Under the pieces are notes generated by a model that saw only the letters and a list, made by a program, of their open reading frames with translations, was not told the DNA's origin and did not search any database. The position numbers were made by a program, and so were the translations under genes. 64,000 nucleotides of DNA from Bombella mellum (GTDB taxonomy: Bacteria; Pseudomonadota; Alphaproteobacteria; Acetobacterales; Acetobacteraceae): assembly GCF_014048465.1 (NCBI RefSeq), contig NZ_PDLY01000003.1:304037-368036 (forward strand), read 5' to 3'. Shown in pieces: positions 9,928-17,663 of this stretch. Each line of letters begins with the position of its first letter. Position 1 is the first letter of the stretch.

Positions 9928-11706
9928 ATGACACAGCAGACAGGCAGGCACCCTGCGGACAGGGCAGCGTATGAGGCAACCTTCCCCCTGATGCGGAGGC
10001 TCTGGCGGGAGGACATTGCCCGGCACCGGCTCATGCTGCTGGCCGTGTTCGTGCTGACGGTCGTCATGGCCCTGCTGACGGCGGCCTATCCGCTTGTCAT
10101 CAAGCGGGCGATCGACATGTTCACGGCACATGATCCCCGCATCCTGTATCAGATTCCCCTGCTGGTGGTGGCCGTGACGGGGGCCAAGGCTCTGGCCCAG
10201 TATGGGCAGAATGTCTGCGTGCAGGCACTGGTCCTTCAGGTCGTGCGGCGTCTTCAGGAACGCATGTTCACCCATGCCCTGAAGGCGGATGTGGCCCGGA
10301 TTGAAAGGGAGGCTCCCGCCCGCTGGGCGGCCCGCTTCACCACGGATGCCCTCGCCATGAGGGAAGCTCTGACACGTTCGGTCAATGCGCTGGGGGATGT
10401 CATCACCATCATCGGGCTTGTCGCCTCCATGATCTGGACGGACTGGGAACTGAGCCTGATTGCGGTCGTGCTGTACCCTCTGGCCATCATTCCCGTGCAG
10501 AAGCTCGGGCGGCGGGTGCGCCGGGCCTCCGGCGGGATGCAGGAGCAGGTCGGGGAAGCCTCGGCCCTGCTGACGGAAAGCTTCTCCTTGTCCCGGCAGA
10601 TACGCATCTACCGGATGGAGGGGCATGAGCATCACCGCATCGGTTCGGCTCTCGACAGGCTGCATGACATGTTCTTCCGCATTGCCAGCAACCGTGCCCG
10701 TCTGGACCCGATGCTGGAGGTCATCGGCGGTGTGGCGATCGCTTTCGTGCTGGGGTTTGCGGGCTGGCGTGCCGCCACGGGCGGGGCCACGCTGGGGGAC
10801 TTCACGGCCTTCATTGCCGCCCTGTTTGCGGCCTCACGTCCTCTGCGTGCCCTGGGGTCGCTCAATACCTCCATGCAGGAAGGACTGGCCGGGCTGGGAC
10901 GTATCTTTGCCGTGATTGATGAACCGGCCAGCGTGCAGGAACAGCCGGAGGCCCGGCCCCTGCCGGAAGGGCCGGGGCACCTTGTGTTCAGGGATGTATC
11001 ATACCGGTTTGACGATGGCTGTCATGCCCTGAAGAACATCACGCTGGATGTGAGGCCGGGACAGAGCGTGGCTCTGGTCGGGCCGAGCGGGGCAGGGAAA
11101 TCCACCATGCTGGCCCTGATCCCCCGTCTTTTTGACGTGACGGAAGGGACGATCACGCTGGAGGGGGTGGACATACGGTCCCTCACGCTGGCCAGCCTGC
11201 GGGATCATCTGGCCTATGTCAGTCAGGAAACGGCCCTGTTCGACATGAGCGTGCGGGAGAACATCCATCTTGGCCGTCCTTCCGCAACACGGGAGGAGGT
11301 GGAGGTACTCTGCCGGATGGCGGCACTGGATTTCGTGCATGATCTGTCGGAAGGGCTGGAAACCATCATCGGCCCCGGTGGGCAGAGGCTCTCGGGTGGG
11401 CAGAGGCAGCGCATCATGCTGGCCCGTGCCCTGCTGCGTAACCCCCGCCTGCTGCTGCTGGATGAGGCCACCAGTGCGCTGGACTCAGAAAACGAGGCCC
11501 GTGTGCAGGAGGCTCTGGCCCAGCTTCGGCAGGGACGGACGACGCTCATCGTGGCGCATCGGCTTTCCACCGTGCAGAGTGCCGATCACATCGTGGTGCT
11601 GGATCAGGGTCAGATTGTCGAGACGGGCACCCATGCCCAGCTCATGGCCAAGGCCGGACTTTATGCCCGGCTGGTGAAGGCTCAGGCTTTGGACGCCGCC
11701 CGATAG
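9928..11706 (+). CDS. MsbA-type ABC exporter (fused membrane and ATPase domains)
   Basis: A 592-residue half-transporter. The membrane domain spans about residues 30-320 (six helices). The ATPase domain follows, with Walker A GPSGAGKST near residue 388, signature LSGGQRQR near 490, Walker B LLLLDEATSALDSE, and the H-loop in LIVAHRLSTV. It resembles lipid A/multidrug exporters of the MsbA group. A lipid substrate would fit an envelope-rich neighbourhood but is an inference. It starts 22 bp after cca and ends in a 25-bp convergent overlap with rppH. Confidence 0.88.
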   Translation: MTQQTGRHPADRAAYEATFPLMRRLWREDIARHRLMLLAVFVLTVVMALLTAAYPLVIKRAIDMFTAHDPRILYQIPLLVVAVTGAKALAQYGQNVCVQALVLQVVRRLQERMFTHALKADVARIEREAPARWAARFTTDALAMREALTRSVNALGDVITIIGLVASMIWTDWELSLIAVVLYPLAIIPVQKLGRRVRRASGGMQEQVGEASALLTESFSLSRQIRIYRMEGHEHHRIGSALDRLHDMFFRIASNRARLDPMLEVIGGVAIAFVLGFAGWRAATGGATLGDFTAFIAALFAASRPLRALGSLNTSMQEGLAGLGRIFAVIDEPASVQEQPEARPLPEGPGHLVFRDVSYRFDDGCHALKNITLDVRPGQSVALVGPSGAGKSTMLALIPRLFDVTEGTITLEGVDIRSLTLASLRDHLAYVSQETALFDMSVRENIHLGRPSATREEVEVLCRMAALDFVHDLSEGLETIIGPGGQRLSGGQRQRIMLARALLRNPRLLLLDEATSALDSENEARVQEALAQLRQGRTTLIVAHRLSTVQSADHIVVLDQGQIVETGTHAQLMAKAGLYARLVKAQALDAAR

Positions 11707-12179
11707 ATGGCAAGGATGTCGGGCAGGAGCCGTTCGTAGACTTCCTTCTTGAAGCCCAGATTGTACCTGCCGCTCAGGACATCCTCTGGCGGCACCCAAC
11801 GCCATGTGGTGAACTCGATTTCCTCAAACGTGTCCAGTCTGATGTCGCTGTCCTGACCGGTGAAACGGAAGAGGAACCACTGCTGTTTCTGCCCCCGATA
11901 TTTCCCGTGCAGGGCCTTGCCGATGAGGTGGTCTGGCAGGTCGTAAAGAAACCAGCCCTCACGCCTGCCGATCATGGTGGCGTTGTTCGTGCCGATTTCC
12001 TCTTTCATTTCCCGCCAGACGGCCTGTTCCGGCTCTTCGCCTTCATCAATGCCGCCCTGCGGAAACTGCCAGATGGCTCCCGGCAGGTCCGCACGGCGGG
12101 CCATGAAGATTTCGCCTTTCTCATTGAAGAGGACGATGCCGACATTGGGGCGGTAGGCCAGTGTTTCACGCAGGGACAT
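11682..12179 (-). CDS. rppH: RNA pyrophosphohydrolase RppH (Nudix)
   Basis: A 165-residue Nudix hydrolase. It removes pyrophosphate from RNA 5' ends and so starts mRNA decay. The Nudix box is GGIDEGEEPEQAVWREMKEE, with the expected GX5EX7REUXEE pattern. The N-terminus (YRPNVGIVLFNEKGEIFMARR) and C-terminus are typical of alphaproteobacterial RppH. The start at 12179 (MSLRETLAYRPN) was chosen; the frame continues upstream but only into ctpA antisense to nothing recognisable. It begins 4 bp after ctpA, the usual order. Its 3' end overlaps the convergent ABC transporter by 25 bp. Confidence 0.93.
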   Translation of the reverse strand: MSLRETLAYRPNVGIVLFNEKGEIFMARRADLPGAIWQFPQGGIDEGEEPEQAVWREMKEEIGTNNATMIGRREGWFLYDLPDHLIGKALHGKYRGQKQQWFLFRFTGQDSDIRLDTFEEIEFTTWRWVPPEDVLSGRYNLGFKKEVYERLLPDILAIYRAASKA

Positions 12180-12183
12180 GGGC

Positions 12184-13701
12184 TTATTTCTTCGTCTTTG
12201 CTGCACCGTCTCCCTTGGCCTCGTCAGGGGCCGTGTCGTGGGACTGTGGCGGCAGCTGTGGATGGGCGAGGAGGGTGGCCTCATGGGCCGCATCAGCCCC
12301 GCCAGCCTGGGCATTGATGAAATGCAGGGCCTGCTGGAGCTGGAAGTCCGTTTCCGGTTTCGCAGGGTCGAAAGCAGGCCATTTGGCCGGGGGCAGACGT
12401 TCCACGGTCTTGGCGAAAGCGGGCAGGTCCGTCCGTGGGGCCTCCTTGGGAAGCTTTCCATCCGTGTTGGTGATGGTGTGGGCGAGGTCAGCCTCGTGAT
12501 AGGTGAAGAGGGTATCATCATCCCGGCTGGCCAGAACGGGCACGTCCGGCGTGATGCCCAGCCCTTGGATGGACCGGCCCGACGGCGTGTAATAGCGGGC
12601 TGTCGTCAGCCGGATGGCCCCCTGGTCGGCAATGGGAATGATCGTCTGGACGGACCCCTTGCCGAAGGTCCGGTCTCCCATGATGACGGCCCGGCGATGG
12701 TCTTTCAGCGCACCGGCCACGATCTCGCTGGCAGAGGCCGAGCCGGCGTTGGTCAGGACGATGATGGGCAGGCCGTGGGTAATGTCCTTGCCGACACCAT
12801 CCCAATGCTGGTTGCCCTCCGGATGGCGGCCACGGATGGAGACGATCTCGCCATCCTTGATGAAGTCACGGGCCACGGCGATGGCCTGGTCCAGCTTCCC
12901 GCCGGGGTCGGAGCGGAGGTCCAGCACGAGGCCGTTCAGAGTCTTGCCGGGCGTCTTGGCGACGGACTGGACAAGCCTGCCGTAGGCCTTGCGCATCTCC
13001 TTTTCCAGCGAATCATCAAATTCGCTGAGGCGGATGTAGCCCGTCTGCCCATAGAGGGCGGAACGGACGATCTGCACATGGATGATCTCCCGTGTCAGGG
13101 TCAGGTTCTGCTGCTTGCCGGTCTTGGGGCGCAGGATGGTCAGGGTGATCTGCGTGCCCGGCTTGCCCCGCATCTTGCGGACGGCCTGATCCAGCGTGAG
13201 GTCGGCGATGCTCTTGTTGTCCACCATGGTGATGACATCGCCGGACTGGATGCCCGCCCGGGCGGCCGGCGTGTCATCAATGGGGGAGACGACCCGCACA
13301 TGACCGGACTCACCCTGCACCTGTAATCCCAGACCGCCAAACTGGCCCGCCATCTCGTCCTGCATGTCCTTCAGCTGCTGGGCATCCATGAAGGAGGAGT
13401 GTGGGTCCAGATTGCTGATCATGCCGTCAATGGCATTGCGGATGAGTTTCTTGTTGGGCAGGGGGGAGACATATTCCGAGTGGGCGATGTCCATTACCGT
13501 CCCCAGCAGCGTCAGCATGCGGACGGTCTCGGCATTGTTGCTGTCGCCGCTGCTGGCCGGGCTGCTGTTACTGTCCTTGTGTGCGGTTTCCTGTGCCCAG
13601 GCGGGGGGAATGAGTGCCGGGCGGCTGGCAAGAAAGGTACCAGAAGCAACACCCATGGCTGAACAGGCAAGACCCAGCATAAGGCCAGTGCGGAAGTTCA
13701 T
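12184..13701 (-). CDS. ctpA: Carboxy-terminal processing protease (S41, CtpA)
   Basis: A 505-residue periplasmic serine protease. It has a signal peptide ending near PAWAQE and a PDZ domain around residues 110-195 (GQFGGLGLQVQGE, ARAGIQSGDVI). The S41 catalytic region contains LTNAGSASASEIVAGALKDH (the Ser in the SASE block) and the Lys block TFGKGSVQT. The C-terminus is Ala/Glu/Lys-rich. It is followed after 4 bp by rppH. An AAGGA ribosome site lies 10 nt before the ATG. The order EnvC-CtpA-RppH is common in alphaproteobacteria; here a 177-bp gap separates envC and ctpA. Confidence 0.93.
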   Translation of the reverse strand: MNFRTGLMLGLACSAMGVASGTFLASRPALIPPAWAQETAHKDSNSSPASSGDSNNAETVRMLTLLGTVMDIAHSEYVSPLPNKKLIRNAIDGMISNLDPHSSFMDAQQLKDMQDEMAGQFGGLGLQVQGESGHVRVVSPIDDTPAARAGIQSGDVITMVDNKSIADLTLDQAVRKMRGKPGTQITLTILRPKTGKQQNLTLTREIIHVQIVRSALYGQTGYIRLSEFDDSLEKEMRKAYGRLVQSVAKTPGKTLNGLVLDLRSDPGGKLDQAIAVARDFIKDGEIVSIRGRHPEGNQHWDGVGKDITHGLPIIVLTNAGSASASEIVAGALKDHRRAVIMGDRTFGKGSVQTIIPIADQGAIRLTTARYYTPSGRSIQGLGITPDVPVLASRDDDTLFTYHEADLAHTITNTDGKLPKEAPRTDLPAFAKTVERLPPAKWPAFDPAKPETDFQLQQALHFINAQAGGADAAHEATLLAHPQLPPQSHDTAPDEAKGDGAAKTKK

Positions 13702-13878
13702 GGTCGGTTTATTCCTTAACTTTAAAAAACGGGCAGTCTGCCAGTAGTCATCTGTTAATGGTCGGCATTACAGGGCATCTGACCCTGAAAACATGGTGAC
13801 GTCAGCTTACAGTGTTTTTGACAGGGGTGAAACTCCCAAGGTCCCCGTGATGTCTTCTCGAAGTTCTTTTGAGTCTTT

Positions 13879-15177
13879 TCAGAAGAAGCGTGCAGGGTCC
13901 ACAAGTTCCGTTCCCTGACGCAGCTGGACGAAGAGGAGCGGGTCCCGGGTCGGCATCTGGCCGATCACGCCCCCCTGCCGGACGGACTGGCCGCTCTGGA
14001 GCTGGATCGTCCCCAGACCGGCCAGCACGAGCCTCTGTTTCTGCCCGCAGTCCAGAATCACCATCGGGCCGAAGGAGCGGAAGGCCCCGCTGAAGAGCAG
14101 GCGGCCCGTACAGGGGGCGGTCACGGTGGCGGAAGGTGCGGTCTGGTAGGTCAGCCCCGTGGCAGGTCCGGCCTCGGTGGGCTGTGCCCAGCGTGTGACG
14201 ATGCGCCCCTGCACGGGGGCACGTGCGCCTCCCCGTCTGAGTCCTTTGCCGGGATTGAAGCTGCGGTCCTCCTGCTCCACTTCCTGTTCCCTGTGGTGCT
14301 GGTGCAGCCTGTGGAACCGGGCCTTCTGTTCCTTCAGGCGGCGGCGTGTCTCAGCCTCCTGCCGGGCCAGCACGGTGATGATGGCCGTTAGGGCTTCCGT
14401 GCTCTGGCGGGCTTGTGTCAGGAGGGCTTGCTGTTTCAGGAGGGCCTGCTGGGCCTGTTCCGACTTCATGGCGGCCTGTTCGGCCCGGCTCTCAGCCTCG
14501 CTCTGGCGGGTCTGGAGGCGTGTTTCCTGTGCGGCGATGCTCTGGCTCTGGCTGGTCAGGCGGGTCTGTTCCCTGTGCAGGCGAGTCTGCTGCTGGAGGG
14601 TCTGCTGCATGGCCTGCTGATTCTGCCCGTGCCGCAGGGCGAGCAGGGCGACGGGAACGTCGGGACTGATGGCCGGATTTTCCGGTGGCATCAGCAGGGC
14701 GAGTTCGGGGGCCGCATCAAGCTGCTGGAGAGCCGGGAGACGGGCGGCTTCATCCAGAAGAACGGTTTTTTCCTTTTCCTGAAGCAGGGCGTTGCCGCTG
14801 CTGAGCTGTTCCAGCTGCGTGGAAACTTTCGTGAGGCGGTTTTCGATCAGGTCATGCTGCCGGGCCAGCAGGGCCTGCCTCTGGCGCAGGCGGGAGAGCT
14901 GGCGGGCACTGAGATGGGCCTGGGCCTCCGCCCGGCGGGTTTCCTCTTCTTTCTGCTGGAGCAGGCGGGCTTTCTGGGTAAGGAGCTGTTGAAGGTTGAG
15001 GCGGGCGGCCCGTGCCTTGCGGATTCCGGCCTCGGTGGTGGGGATGGGCGTGTCGGATCCCCAGAGGGTGTCGGGGCCGTTCCGGGCGGGTGCGGCATGG
15101 CCGGCCTGTCCGCAGGCGAGGAATGCCGTCACCAGCTGGAGCAGGAACCGGAGGGTGGTGGATCGCTTCAGGACCAT
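13879..15177 (-). CDS. EnvC-like murein hydrolase activator
   Basis: A 432-residue exported protein. The start at 15177 gives a signal peptide (MVLKRSTTLRFLLQLVTAFL, then ACGQAGHA); a GTG at 15216 is the alternative. Long coiled coil fills residues 45-300 (repeated QxR/ALLQQ heptads). A LytM-like (M23) fold ends the protein (GRIVTRWAQP, then GRLLFSGAFRSFGPMVILDCG and LLFVQLRQGTELVDPARFF). I do not see the HxxxD and HxH zinc ligands of active M23 peptidases, consistent with EnvC activators that switch on amidases at the division site rather than cut wall themselves. It lies upstream of ctpA on the same strand. Confidence 0.82.
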   Translation of the reverse strand: MVLKRSTTLRFLLQLVTAFLACGQAGHAAPARNGPDTLWGSDTPIPTTEAGIRKARAARLNLQQLLTQKARLLQQKEEETRRAEAQAHLSARQLSRLRQRQALLARQHDLIENRLTKVSTQLEQLSSGNALLQEKEKTVLLDEAARLPALQQLDAAPELALLMPPENPAISPDVPVALLALRHGQNQQAMQQTLQQQTRLHREQTRLTSQSQSIAAQETRLQTRQSEAESRAEQAAMKSEQAQQALLKQQALLTQARQSTEALTAIITVLARQEAETRRRLKEQKARFHRLHQHHREQEVEQEDRSFNPGKGLRRGGARAPVQGRIVTRWAQPTEAGPATGLTYQTAPSATVTAPCTGRLLFSGAFRSFGPMVILDCGQKQRLVLAGLGTIQLQSGQSVRQGGVIGQMPTRDPLLFVQLRQGTELVDPARFF

Positions 15178-15345
15178 GAGCCTGCCTGAAAACCCCTTTC
15201 TGGATGGTGTGTGCACAGGGCTTGAAAAACACGTCTGATGGCATGAGATCAGTCAGACGGCAGGGTAGCCCGCCTTTTGTGGCGGAGAACGGGGTGTCTG
15301 TCCAGACGGGGCGGAGGCCCCTGTACCCAGGGAAAGGAAAGAGGA

Positions 15346-15759
15346 ATGGTCATGGATGAGGCAGAACGGACAGGACGTCAGGGCTGTGGCTGTGGGCCGC
15401 TCAGCGAGGCGCAGAAGCATGTCCTGCATGGTCACGGGACCGAGCCGCCGGGTTCCAGCCCGCTGAATGGTGAGAAACGGCCTGGTCATTATGACTGTGC
15501 CGCCTGCGGGAAGAGGCTGTTCAGCTCGACGGCGAAATATGAGAGCGGGTCAGGCTGGCCGTCTTTCTTCCGGGCCGTACCCGGGGCGGTGGGCGAGCGT
15601 GAGGATCGCAGTCTTGGCATGGTGCGGGTGGAGATACATTGTGCTGGCTGTCACGGTCATCTGGGACATGTCTTCCCTGATGGCCCTCCGCCCACGGGGC
15701 TGCGTTACTGCACCAATGGTCTGGCCCTTCATTTCGTCCCGGACGAAGAGGGAGCCTGA
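15346..15759 (+). CDS. msrB: Peptide-methionine (R)-S-oxide reductase MsrB
   Basis: A 137-residue enzyme that reduces methionine-R-sulfoxide. It shows the family blocks in order: YDCAACGKRLF (first zinc Cys pair), SGSGWPSFF, CAGCHGHLGHVF (second Cys pair) and RYCTNGLALHF with the catalytic Cys. The start at 15346 follows a GGAAAGAGG ribosome site; a second ATG is 6 nt on. The common SxxLxF ending is changed to NGLALHF, a small variation. It is monocistronic and divergent from envC, and is followed by a bidirectional terminator. Confidence 0.93.
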   Translation: MVMDEAERTGRQGCGCGPLSEAQKHVLHGHGTEPPGSSPLNGEKRPGHYDCAACGKRLFSSTAKYESGSGWPSFFRAVPGAVGEREDRSLGMVRVEIHCAGCHGHLGHVFPDGPPPTGLRYCTNGLALHFVPDEEGA

Positions 15760-15763
15760 ACGC

Positions 15764-15812
15764 AAAAAAGGGAGTGGCCCCGTCTCACACGGGCGGAGCC
15801 GCTCCCTTCTGT
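15764..15812 (-). terminator. Bidirectional terminator between msrB and ilvA
   Basis: A GGGAGTGGC / GCCGCTCCC stem with an additional CCCG/CGGG inner stem. On the minus strand, after ilvA, it is followed by six T. It sits in the 73-bp gap between the convergent msrB and ilvA stops. Confidence 0.75.
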
Positions 15813-15832
15813 TTCGGAGGATGTTCCAGGGG

Positions 15833-17053
15833 TCAGTCCCGTTCGACGTGGTAATGGCGGGAGAGTTCCCGCTCGATTTCCAGGGCATGTTCCGTGTCAC
15901 GGGCTTCGATCATCACCACCAGCTCTGCCGTCTGCACGGAAGGAGCGGCGAAGAGGCGGTGATGGGAGACCTCGATGATGTTGCCACCATAGCTGCCAAT
16001 CTTCTCGGAGATGGCGGCCAGCAGGCCGGGGCGGTCGGGAATCTGGAAGATCAGCCGCAGGATGCGCCCTTCCCGCAGAAGGGAGCGGAGGATGACATGG
16101 GCAAGGATGCGGGCATTGATGTTGCCGCCGGAGATGGGGAAGCCCACCTTCCTGCCCTTGAAGAAATCGTGGTTTGCCAGAATGGCGGCCAGTGGTGTGG
16201 CTCCGGCCCCTTCGCCCACCTGACGGGCCTTTTCGGCCAGCGTCGTGATGGCACTTTCGACCTGGAGTTCATTGACGACGAACACGCCATCAAGGTTCTC
16301 GCCGATGACATCCAGGCAGTGATGGCCCGGCTGGACGACGGCGATGCCCTCGGCAATGGTTGACCCGCCGGGAACGGAGCGGAGCGGTTCCGGGTAGGCA
16401 CCCAGCGGGGAATAGCCTTCCACCTGCACGCCATAGAGCTTCGTCTTCGGGCTGAGTTCTTTCAGCACCGTGACGAAACCGGCCATGAGGCCACCGCCAC
16501 CGACCGGCACCACGATGGCATCCAGATCGGGCGCATCCTCAATCATTTCCAGAGCGCAGGTACCCTGTCCGGCGATGACAGCAGGATCATTGAAGGGGTG
16601 GATGAGGGTCTGGCCTTCTTCCTGACGGATTTTTTCGGCTGTTTTCACGGCCTCGTCGAAATTCTCGCCAGCCAGAACGACTCTGGCTCCCCAGCTCTGG
16701 GTGGCGGCCACCTTGGTGGCGGGGGTGAAACGGGGCATGACGATGGTGGCTTCCATGCCCAGAAGGCTGGCCTGTCGCCCTACGCCCTGGGCATGGTTGC
16801 CTGCCGAGACGGTGATGACACCCCGCCTGCGTTCTTCAGGCGTGAGCAGGGCCATGCGGTTGGCTGCCCCACGCTCCTTGAAGGAGCCGATGGCCTGAAG
16901 ATTCTCCAGCTTGATGATGATTTCTGCTTCCGTCAGCCGGGAGAGGGCCACATTGCTGATCGTGGGTGTGCGGGCAATGGTGGCGGCAATGCGCTTCTGG
17001 GCGTCTTTGACGTCGTTGAAGGTCAGGCTGGTCTTGGAAGCAGAGTCCGGCAT
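15833..17053 (-). CDS. ilvA: Threonine ammonia-lyase with C-terminal ACT domain
   Basis: A 406-residue PLP enzyme that deaminates threonine to 2-oxobutanoate, the entry step to isoleucine. The PLP lysine is in GSFKERGAANRM (about residue 58). The phosphate-binding Gly loop is VPVGGGGLMAG near 185. A single ACT-type regulatory domain covers about residues 325-406 (LIFQIPDRPGLLAAISEKIG), giving the short architecture seen in many alphaproteobacteria. Its ATG overlaps the TAA of greA by 1 nt (TAATG), so it is the second gene of a greA-ilvA operon. A catabolic role (TdcB-like) is the alternative to a biosynthetic one. Confidence 0.9.
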   Translation of the reverse strand: MPDSASKTSLTFNDVKDAQKRIAATIARTPTISNVALSRLTEAEIIIKLENLQAIGSFKERGAANRMALLTPEERRRGVITVSAGNHAQGVGRQASLLGMEATIVMPRFTPATKVAATQSWGARVVLAGENFDEAVKTAEKIRQEEGQTLIHPFNDPAVIAGQGTCALEMIEDAPDLDAIVVPVGGGGLMAGFVTVLKELSPKTKLYGVQVEGYSPLGAYPEPLRSVPGGSTIAEGIAVVQPGHHCLDVIGENLDGVFVVNELQVESAITTLAEKARQVGEGAGATPLAAILANHDFFKGRKVGFPISGGNINARILAHVILRSLLREGRILRLIFQIPDRPGLLAAISEKIGSYGGNIIEVSHHRLFAAPSVQTAELVVMIEARDTEHALEIERELSRHYHVERD

Positions 17054-17526
17054 TATCTGTAGATCACTTTCAGAACTTCATAGGTACGGTCCCCACCCGG
17101 TGCCGGGACGGAAACGCTGTCCCCAGCTTCCTTCCCGATGAGGGCTTTGGCAAGGGGGGAGGAGATGGAAATGCGGTGCTGCTTGATGTCAGCTTCGTGA
17201 GCGCCGACGATCTGGTAGGTGCTTTCCTTGTCGGTTTCCTCATCCACCAGCTCGACCGTGGCACCGAACTGGATGCGGCTGCCGGAGAGGGTCGTGGGGT
17301 CGATCACCTCGGCCGTGGAGATCAGGCTCTCCAGCTCCAGCACCCGCCCCTCGATGAAGGACTGACGCTCCCGGGCGGCGTGGTATTCCGCATTCTCGGA
17401 GAGGTCTCCGTGGGAGCGGGCTTCTGCAATGGCCCGGATGACGGCGGGGCGTTCCTCTGACTTGAGCTGGCGCAGCTCATCCTCAAGGCGTTTCAGTCCT
17501 TGGGCGGTCATGGGGCTTTTCTGCAT
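17053..17526 (-). CDS. greA: Transcription elongation factor GreA
   Basis: A 157-residue protein that rescues backtracked RNA polymerase by stimulating transcript cleavage. It has an N-terminal coiled coil with the acidic tip ([17 protein letters not shown]) and a C-terminal FKBP-like domain ([18 protein letters not shown]). The start at 17526 ([10 protein letters not shown]) matches the usual family N-terminus and has a GAGG site 9 nt upstream; an ATG 9 nt earlier is too close to that site. The stop overlaps the ilvA start by one base. A possible promoter (TTGCAG, 17 nt, TTATCC on the minus strand) overlaps the carB end. Confidence 0.95.
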   Translation of the reverse strand: MQKSPMTAQGLKRLEDELRQLKSEERPAVIRAIAEARSHGDLSENAEYHAARERQSFIEGRVLELESLISTAEVIDPTTLSGSRIQFGATVELVDEETDKESTYQIVGAHEADIKQHRISISSPLAKALIGKEAGDSVSVPAPGGDRTYEVLKVIYR

Positions 17527-17565
17527 GGAGGGCATCCTCACACTGATAATGAGATGAATGGCATA

Positions 17566-17608
17566 CCGCCCCGCCCTCTTCCGCATGGAGCGGAAAAGGG
17601 CGGGGCGG
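17566..17608 (-). terminator. Long GC hairpin between carB and greA, no T-run
   Basis: Near-perfect inverted repeat CCGCCCCGCCCTCTTCCGC / GCGGAAAAGGGCGGGGCGG with a 5-nt loop (one mismatch). It begins 56 bp downstream of carB and 40 bp upstream of the greA ATG. It has no following T-run on either strand, so it may be a processing or attenuation structure in the greA leader rather than a classic terminator. Confidence 0.5.
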
Positions 17609-17663
17609 CATACGCTGTGGCAGACAGGATAAACAGCACATTGTGCGTGCTGCAAGTCCTCTC

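Noticed and set aside
9319..10665. Minus-strand frame of 448 residues opposite cca and the ABC exporter
   Set aside because: It spans two well-identified genes and their junction and has no domain.
12180..12521. N-terminal extension of rppH into ctpA
   Set aside because: The extra 114 residues are the out-of-frame reading of ctpA; RppH homologues start at the MSLRETLAYRPN site.
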